A DNA stretch of 64,000 bases. Source: Motiliproteus sp041586735 (GTDB lineage Bacteria; Pseudomonadota; Gammaproteobacteria; Pseudomonadales; Balneatricaceae). This document shows, in pieces, positions 58,960 through 64,000 of the stretch; the first letter of the stretch is position 1, and each line of letters opens with the position of its first letter. The stretch covers positions 111,393-175,392 of the forward strand of contig JBFGZQ010000008.1 in NCBI GenBank assembly GCA_041586735.1. Reading direction: 5' to 3'. The notes below the pieces were generated by a model, which did not search any database, was not told the DNA's origin, and was given only the letters and a program-made list of their open reading frames with translations. The translations under genes were made by a program, and so were the position numbers.

Positions 58960-60975
58960 TTACCTCAACGGTTCGCCGTTATCGACCGGCCTGATCGAAT
59001 CAGGGTCGATACGGGCATCATAATTGGCGATAATCGCCTGCACATTAGCATCATTCTTGATCGCCTTCACGGCCTGCTGTTGCCGCTCCTGCCGCTGGCG
59101 CTGCCGGTACTCTGCTGGCGTCTCGCCTGCAGCCTGTGCCTCGATAACAGCGACCGAAATCTTGGACCCAAGATGCTCAGAAAGCGCTTGTGCCAACCGC
59201 TGCCGATGGGTCGCATTAAACAGATGTATCTGTTCACCAGCCAGGGTAAAGCACCAATCGTGCCCTTCCACAGAACGCAGTGACGCGTTAGCGGCGATAT
59301 TATAGGTCATGCCACTGAGCCCGATCTGATCAATCAAGCCGACCCAACGCGCCGCCAGGCTCCCACCGAAGGTCACCTCGATGGCGGCAGAGCCATCGCC
59401 GTGCTGATCCTCGATCGGAGAGGTCGACAACGGCTTAACACTAGCGGCAGCGCCGTTAATGCCGTCAACAACAGCGGCCACATCAACCTCCGCACTAGAC
59501 GGCAGCTCCGCTTCAGGCTTGGCAACAGCCGCCAGCGGCTCAACAGTTGACTCAACGACTGGCTCAACCACAGCCGCAGCGAGCAACGTCGATGGCGGTG
59601 CGGCATTCTGCTTAGTGGCATCCGGCTTACTGGCATCCGGCTTAGTGGCAACCGGTGCCTCAGGCTTTTTTGAGCCGCCCCCTCCCGTAGAATCGCGCCC
59701 CCAAGGGGGCGGATCATTATCAGGAACCGCGGACGCCACTGGCTCTAGTGCGGTCGGCACCGCCGCGGCACTGATCGGTACCGAGCTAGCCGTCGGCGCG
59801 GGTGTCGACTCGGCAATAACCGCGGACGCAGGCGGCACCGATACAGAGGCGGCTACCGCGCCCACCTCAGCCAAGGCCAACTCCCCCCTGCTCACCGGAC
59901 GGAACGCCAACATCCGCAACAGAGTCATCTCTAAGCCATCGCGCGCCACCGGTACATGCGGCAGATCCCGACGCCCCTGTACGCCAATCTGATAAAACAG
60001 CTGCACATCTTCCGCGCGCAACTGCGCAGCCAGCGCCACCAGCTCGTCACGATCACCAAGGCTGTTGTCGACCGCATCCGGCAACATCTGGGCAACCGCC
60101 AAGCGATGCAGCAGCCCCAACAGTTCCGCGAGGATGGCATCAGCATCGACACCAAACTGCGCCATATCCGCAATGGCCTTCAGCACACCCTGAGCAGAAC
60201 CCTGAGCCAGCTGCTGCAACAACCCCAGCACCTGACGCTGATCGACACTACCGAGCATCGCCCGCACATCGGCAGCCAACAACCGACCACTACCAAAGGC
60301 AATACCCTGATCGGCCAGACTCATGGCATCGCGCATGCTGCCATTAGCAGCATGAGCCAGCAGCCATAAGGCCGGATCGTCGAATGGAATCTGCTCTGCC
60401 TGCAACACCTGCTGAAGGTGCGTCACGATCTTCTCAGGCACCATATTTTTAAGATTAAACTGCAAACAACGCGACAGGATAGTCATCGGCAGTTTCTTCG
60501 GATCGGTCGTGGCCAACAAAAATTTGATATGCGGCGGCGGCTCTTCCAGAGTCTTTAACAACGCATTGAAACTGTGCGTTGACAGCATATGCACCTCGTC
60601 GATCAGGTACACCTTGTAGCGCCCCTGAGTCGGCGCATACTGGACGTTATCCATCAGCTCACGCGTGTCTTCTACCTTGGTGCGGGATGCCGCATCCACT
60701 TCGATGAGGTCGACAAAACGACCTTCACTGATCTCACGGCAGGGCGAGCACTCCCCACAAGGCTCGGAGCTTACCCCGCGCTCGCAATTTAGCGCCTTAG
60801 CAAACAGACGGGCAATCGAGGTCTTTCCCACCCCTCGGGTGCCGGTAAACAGGTAAGCATGGTGCAGCCGGTTACTGTCTAGCGCATTGACCAACGCCTG
60901 CAGCACAAGATCCTGGCCAACCATCGCAGCGAAGGTCGAGGGTCTCCATTTACGTGCAAGAACCTGATAACTCAT
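58960..60975 (-). CDS. dnaX: DNA polymerase III subunits tau/gamma
   Basis: 671 aa as tau. The AAA+ clamp-loader part (1-370) has Walker A GTRGVGKTS, a zinc site (CERG to CGECSPC), DEVHMLS and the sensor-1 LLATTDP. The linker (about 375-520) is Ala/Pro/Thr-rich with a 15-bp DNA repeat. The C-terminal part binds the polymerase and DnaB. The slippery heptamer A-AAA-AAG at codons 436-437 predicts a 438-residue gamma form by -1 frameshift, close to the 431 residues of E. coli gamma. Confidence 0.96.
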   Translation of the reverse strand: MSYQVLARKWRPSTFAAMVGQDLVLQALVNALDSNRLHHAYLFTGTRGVGKTSIARLFAKALNCERGVSSEPCGECSPCREISEGRFVDLIEVDAASRTKVEDTRELMDNVQYAPTQGRYKVYLIDEVHMLSTHSFNALLKTLEEPPPHIKFLLATTDPKKLPMTILSRCLQFNLKNMVPEKIVTHLQQVLQAEQIPFDDPALWLLAHAANGSMRDAMSLADQGIAFGSGRLLAADVRAMLGSVDQRQVLGLLQQLAQGSAQGVLKAIADMAQFGVDADAILAELLGLLHRLAVAQMLPDAVDNSLGDRDELVALAAQLRAEDVQLFYQIGVQGRRDLPHVPVARDGLEMTLLRMLAFRPVSRGELALAEVGAVAASVSVPPASAVIAESTPAPTASSVPISAAAVPTALEPVASAVPDNDPPPWGRDSTGGGGSKKPEAPVATKPDASKPDATKQNAAPPSTLLAAAVVEPVVESTVEPLAAVAKPEAELPSSAEVDVAAVVDGINGAAASVKPLSTSPIEDQHGDGSAAIEVTFGGSLAARWVGLIDQIGLSGMTYNIAANASLRSVEGHDWCFTLAGEQIHLFNATHRQRLAQALSEHLGSKISVAVIEAQAAGETPAEYRQRQRQERQQQAVKAIKNDANVQAIIANYDARIDPDSIRPVDNGEPLR
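59610..59654 (-). repeat. Three-copy 15-bp in-frame repeat in dnaX
   Basis: GCTTAGTGGCATCCG, GCTTACTGGCATCCG and GCTTAGTGGCAACCG on the plus strand, coding Lys-Pro-Asp-Ala-type units in the tau linker. It begins 10 nt downstream of the slippery site, so it could contribute to the downstream RNA structure. Confidence 0.85.
59660..59671 (-). promoter_or_regulatory. dnaX -1 frameshift site
   Basis: A-AAA-AAG occupies 59671-59665 in the correct phase (TCA AAA AAG). After a -1 slip the next codons are GCC and TGA (59662-59660), the same layout as E. coli. GGGAGGGGG, a Shine-Dalgarno-like stimulator, lies about 8-14 nt upstream, and GGCA/TGCC can pair just downstream. Confidence 0.8.
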
Positions 60976-61131
60976 AGTGAACTAGATCCGCAACTATCAA
61001 CAATGCGCCGAACGCGGACTCCATATCCACCTGCCACGCCAAGGCCTCTATGCTATCGGGATGAGACTCGGATGACCAGCCAAAGCCTTGGCCAAGATGA
61101 AATGAGTCTGATAAGGGGCCGTCTAAGCCTA

Positions 61132-61160
61132 TCGACTTATCCTTGCTAAGCCGATAGAAT
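61132..61160 (+). promoter_or_regulatory. Candidate promoter of tRNA-Arg
   Basis: TCGACT (61132-61137), 17 bp, TAGAAT (61155-61160). The tRNA begins 14 nt after the -10 box. Moderate match to sigma-70. Confidence 0.4.
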
Positions 61161-61173
61161 TCGGCAGCTCAGC

Positions 61174-61249
61174 CTCCCCGTAGTTCAACAGGATAGAATA
61201 GGGCCCTCCTAAGGCTTAGATCGAGGTTCGAGTCCTCGCGGGGAGGCCA
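61174..61249 (+). tRNA. tRNA-Arg (anticodon CCT)
   Basis: 76 nt with CCA encoded at 61247-61249. Acceptor stem CTCCCCG/CGGGGAG, D-arm GTTC/GAAT, anticodon stem GGGCC/GGCTT with loop CTCCTAA (anticodon CCT at 61208-61210, reading AGG), T-arm CGAGG/CCTCG around TTCGAGT. It is the integration target of the adjacent element: the integrase gene starts 127 bp downstream. Confidence 0.95.
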
Positions 61250-61375
61250 GCCTTATCTTGAGCACCAACGTTCATAACCAATTGTTTCGTATAGCGCATT
61301 AGCGGTTAGTAAATCCCCACCTCTTTATGGTTGTCACACTTCTCACGCCGTAGGTGTCACACCACGGGGCAAGTG

Positions 61376-63112
61376 ATGCGATCAATTCCAAACTGCTATC
61401 AAAACAGACATGGTACCTACTATGTAAGAGTAGCCATCCCTCGATGGGTCCGAACCACCACAGGTGACAACCGAAAAGAGATTAGAAAGTCCTTACGAAC
61501 CAAGCACCATAAAAAGGCCAAGCTTCGATCATGGCTGCTATTAGAAAAGATCCATAGAGCACTACAACAATTCAAAGCAGGCATGATGAATTACGACGAA
61601 CAAGAACTTCTCAACTATCTCGATAGCCTCACCATCGAAGAGCTGGATACGTTACACAAGCAAGTTGAAGCATCACCCCCAATCAGGGTAGATCTAACAA
61701 CTGGATACGACCTACTAGGCAAGCCCTACACGTTCGATTACAACGACCCCACCAAAGAAGCAGCAGCCATGACGGAGAAGCTGCAACTACAAGCTCAACT
61801 ACTCAGGGAGGGCTTAATTAAGCCGCCACAAACGCCCTCAGCGACTTCAACGCCATCCCCTCCCAAAGAAATGATTGCAATTGACTGGCTCTTTGATGAT
61901 CTGATCTATGAGAAGACCACCACAAACAAAGATAACAACTGGAAAGACCCCAAGACGCTCAATGACAACAAGCGTGCAATTGAAGTTATAAAGCTTCTCA
62001 TCAAGCACTTCAAACCTGATGCCGAGTACATTCACGAACTCGACATGAAGGCATTTCATTCAGTTCATAGCGCCCTCAGATACTTACCAATACATAAAAA
62101 CCTCTCAGCCATTGCTGATGTGATCCCTGTTATTGGTAACTGCGTGGGATCGCACTTTGCGCCTCCTTGGAAGACCATGAAAGGAGCCACCCTGTGCAAG
62201 TACGAGAACCCACTGAAAGCAGTGATAAAGCACGGCATGTCAAGAGGCTATATAGAGCGTGATTTCCTTTTTGGAGTGACCTACAGCGAAGGTAAGCGAA
62301 TCAAGTCTGAAAAGGCTTACGCTACGCTAGAGCCTGATGATTTGAACGCGCTGTTGTCAGGGCACATATACCAGAACATAGCGCCAATCACCGGTAGGCG
62401 GAATGCATATAAAGAATGGCCGTTTTGGATGATACCAATCGCCATGTTTACCGGCGCTAGACAAGCTGAAATAGCCCAACTCTACGTAGCTGACATCAAG
62501 CACGATGAAGATCTAAGCGCCTGGTACTTTGACATCAACGACAGTGAATATAAAGAAGCCAAAAGCGTGGCCGCAATAAGAACAGTCCCAGTTCATCCTG
62601 ATCTGATAAAGCTAGGCTTCATTGAGTTCGTCAAAGATAAACAGGCAAAAAGCGAGCGATTCCTATTCCCTGAGCTTTGGCGCAATAGCAATGGAGGCCA
62701 AAGAGCCAAGGTCAACTCAAACGAGGTCAACAAGTGGTTCAACGGTGATGGCTTCAAGGTCGGCTATTCAGCCAAGAGCGGCACTAGAGACAAAGAACAG
62801 GAACACCTACATGAAGCGAAGAAAAAAGTATTCCACTCCCTGCGCCATACGTTCATAGATACGTTACGACAGTCTGGAGTTACCGACCCTCAGATTGCAC
62901 CGCTATCAGGCCACGAAAAGAACGTTGGCTTAGTCAGCCATTACGGCAACAAAGAGTCGTTAAAAGTCCTATTAATGACTCTTAGTCACTTAAGGTATGA
63001 GGGCGTTTCTCTCGATCACATTAGCTTCGAAACTTACCAGCGTAGAAAGCCCTCAACTCAATCGACGCCAAAGCGCACCGTTGCCCGACGAAGACCAAAG
63101 CGGGAAGCTTGA
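61376..63112 (+). CDS. Tyrosine site-specific integrase (DUF6538-type N-terminus)
   Basis: 578 aa from ATG 61376 (MRSIPNCYQNRHGTYYVRVA); the upstream TTG frame lacks homology. The N-terminus resembles the DUF6538 arm-binding domain. The catalytic core has Arg in TGARQAEIAQLY, a Lys/Arg hairpin before RTVPVHPDL, HSLRHTF (His-x-x-Arg), SGHEKNVG (His) and the nucleophile Tyr in SHYGNKE. Base composition is visibly more AT-rich than the backbone genes. Its position just after tRNA-Arg, same strand, marks it as the integrase of an island or prophage-like element whose far end is outside the window. Confidence 0.93.
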   Translation: MRSIPNCYQNRHGTYYVRVAIPRWVRTTTGDNRKEIRKSLRTKHHKKAKLRSWLLLEKIHRALQQFKAGMMNYDEQELLNYLDSLTIEELDTLHKQVEASPPIRVDLTTGYDLLGKPYTFDYNDPTKEAAAMTEKLQLQAQLLREGLIKPPQTPSATSTPSPPKEMIAIDWLFDDLIYEKTTTNKDNNWKDPKTLNDNKRAIEVIKLLIKHFKPDAEYIHELDMKAFHSVHSALRYLPIHKNLSAIADVIPVIGNCVGSHFAPPWKTMKGATLCKYENPLKAVIKHGMSRGYIERDFLFGVTYSEGKRIKSEKAYATLEPDDLNALLSGHIYQNIAPITGRRNAYKEWPFWMIPIAMFTGARQAEIAQLYVADIKHDEDLSAWYFDINDSEYKEAKSVAAIRTVPVHPDLIKLGFIEFVKDKQAKSERFLFPELWRNSNGGQRAKVNSNEVNKWFNGDGFKVGYSAKSGTRDKEQEHLHEAKKKVFHSLRHTFIDTLRQSGVTDPQIAPLSGHEKNVGLVSHYGNKESLKVLLMTLSHLRYEGVSLDHISFETYQRRKPSTQSTPKRTVARRRPKREA

Positions 63113-63169
63113 GCGGCAAGGGTGATAATCAACCATCAGCCTCTTAATTAGCCGAGCATCTACTACTGG

Positions 63170-63191
63170 TGTACCGGTATGACGTGGTACA
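63170..63191. promoter_or_regulatory. Short dyad upstream of the lipoprotein gene
   Basis: TGTACC (63170-63175) and GGTACA (63186-63191) form a 6-bp inverted repeat with 16-bp centre spacing, about 35 bp before the ATG. Possibly an operator; short enough to be chance. Confidence 0.3.
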
Positions 63192-63226
63192 TTGCGCCGC
63201 TTTAACCTCCCTAATATCAAGGACGT

Positions 63227-63724
63227 ATGATGAATATAAAACTGAAGTTAATTTCAATTTCCGTCAGCGCCGTGCTGCTGTCTGGATGCGCCACGTATTA
63301 TTTCCCCGCGCCGGTTGATGAATACAGTAGCGGCATGGTGAGTCACGTCCAGATAACCAACGCTCAGATGGATACCAAGCCTAGAATGTTCTTTTACGAC
63401 GGCATTACCACTAACACAACCAACTACAAGGAATGGTCTGATGTGCTGATCTCGAAAGTACATCAGGAAATAACTCTGCTGTCACCCAATGAATCAAGCA
63501 CCAAGTCACTAAACCTATCGATAGGTTCAATCACATGCGCTGGTCATTTTGCGGCCCATTGTGAAGTGACCGCGCTTGTAGAAATAGACAGTGATCGGCG
63601 TAAGTTGATTACCTCTGATAAGGTTATTGGCTATCCAAGTATGTCAGCTCTAAATAATGCGCTGGGTGACACCGCCAAGAAGATAGTCACGGACAAAGAA
63701 GTGTCTGACTACCTTCTCAACTAG
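63227..63724 (+). CDS. Putative lipoprotein of the integrated element
   Basis: 165 aa from ATG 63227 (alternative 63230), with AAGGACG upstream. Signal peptide with lipobox LLSGC (Cys near 22). The mature part has two further cysteines (SITCAGHFAAHC) that could form a disulphide. No family was recognised. It lies between the integrase and a recombinase gene and is probably cargo of the element. Confidence 0.75.
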   Translation: MMNIKLKLISISVSAVLLSGCATYYFPAPVDEYSSGMVSHVQITNAQMDTKPRMFFYDGITTNTTNYKEWSDVLISKVHQEITLLSPNESSTKSLNLSIGSITCAGHFAAHCEVTALVEIDSDRRKLITSDKVIGYPSMSALNNALGDTAKKIVTDKEVSDYLLN

Positions 63725-63783
63725 AGCCCTACTTAACAGCCGCCTGAGCCAGTCAACGGCAAACCCATCTCCAGACCTGCCTA

Positions 63784-63839
63784 CCTCTCTCTCTTTAGGG
63801 CATGCCCTATCGAGAGAGCGCAAACCTCTCTCTTTAGGG
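63784..63839. repeat. Direct and inverted repeats upstream of the serine recombinase gene
   Basis: CCTCTCTCTTTAGGG-type sequence occurs at 63784-63800 and 63825-63839 as a direct repeat. Between them TAGGGCATGCCCTA (63796-63809) is a perfect 14-bp palindrome, flanked by CTCTCT and AGAGAG in inverted order. A related, degenerate inverted copy (ACCCCAAAGAGAAAAAGAGAG) lies at 63882-63902. The arrangement resembles a recombinase binding or crossover region. Confidence 0.7.
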
Positions 63840-63908
63840 TTGTTTTAATAATGAGAATGATCTATTCTCTCTACATCAAAGACCCCAAAGAGAAAAAGAG
63901 AGCCTGAA

Positions 63909-64000
63909 ATGGATTACATCTACAGCAGAGTCAGCACCGTCGATCAGAATGCCCATCAACAAGCTGATCATCTAGCCCAACGCTACCCAACTGCCGCCAC
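63909..64000 (+). CDS. Serine recombinase (resolvase/invertase family), N-terminal fragment
   Basis: The gene runs off the window; only about 30 residues are visible, beginning MDYIYSRVSTVDQNAHQQ. YSRVST-x-DQN is the hallmark of the serine recombinase catalytic domain, with the nucleophile Ser in RVST. GAGAGCC and A-rich sequence precede the ATG. Whether it is a Hin/Pin-like invertase, a resolvase or a transposon recombinase cannot be told from this fragment. Confidence 0.85.
   Translation, partial: MDYIYSRVSTVDQNAHQQADHLAQRYPTAA

Noticed and set aside
60976..61173. Possible 4.5S (SRP) RNA upstream of dnaX
   Set aside because: The conserved GGAAGGAAGCAG core is absent on both strands.
63784..63839. 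CRISPR-like repeat
   Set aside because: Only two direct copies with a palindrome between them, no regular spacer pattern and no cas genes.

Overview
The window looks like a chromosomal segment of a gammaproteobacterium, probably a marine Oceanospirillales-like lineage. The evidence is an E. coli-type complex I operon with fused nuoCD, the rsmI-lpoA-yraN-diaA-dolP block, the dnaX-ybaB-recR-rnd-ycgL-ycgN block, phaB (polyhydroxybutyrate synthesis), a TAXI-type solute receptor and a 180-kDa-class NAD-glutamate dehydrogenase. This is inferred from gene content; no rRNA gene is present.

Layout. 1-4530: the 3' end of tdh, then a same-strand group of a DUF3100 membrane protein, a small membrane partner, an M20 amidohydrolase and a LysR regulator. 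4790-20179: a complete nuoA-N operon. 20222-27838: a convergent nine-gene Mrp-like cation/proton antiporter module with three NuoL/M/N-type subunits. 28144-34659: gabT, a small gene and the giant NAD-GDH. 35115-39279: an orphan TAXI receptor, a sensor histidine kinase and a diguanylate cyclase with a hemerythrin domain. 39664-40014: RNase P RNA. 40061-44365: rsmI and the lpoA-yraN-diaA-dolP genes. 44455-47268: phaB and glnK-amtB. 47356-55901: srmB, yaiI, apeB, an FKBP lipoprotein, prc and rpsA. 56074-60975: ycgN, ycgL, rnd, recR, ybaB and dnaX. 61174-64000: tRNA-Arg(CCT) followed by an integrated element with a tyrosine integrase, a lipoprotein and the start of a serine recombinase.

Functional links. 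Complex I and the Mrp module face each other and share antiporter-type subunits, so this locus handles respiratory proton pumping and ion homeostasis. Nitrogen genes recur: Tdh, GabT, NAD-GDH, and GlnK-AmtB behind a strong sigma-54 promoter candidate with upstream NtrC-like sites.

Most notable non-textbook signals: (1) a relay of three overlapping 5-codon ORFs, each coupled by ATGA, leading into mrpC; (2) repeated 10-18 bp tandem duplications at gene ends, several of which duplicate the stop codon; (3) a diverged 89-bp-period duplication at the nuoK/nuoL junction that leaves a decoy nuoL start; (4) a 38-codon upstream ORF overlapping the rpsA start; (5) a canonical dnaX slippery site; (6) an orphan TAXI receptor divergent from an orphan kinase.
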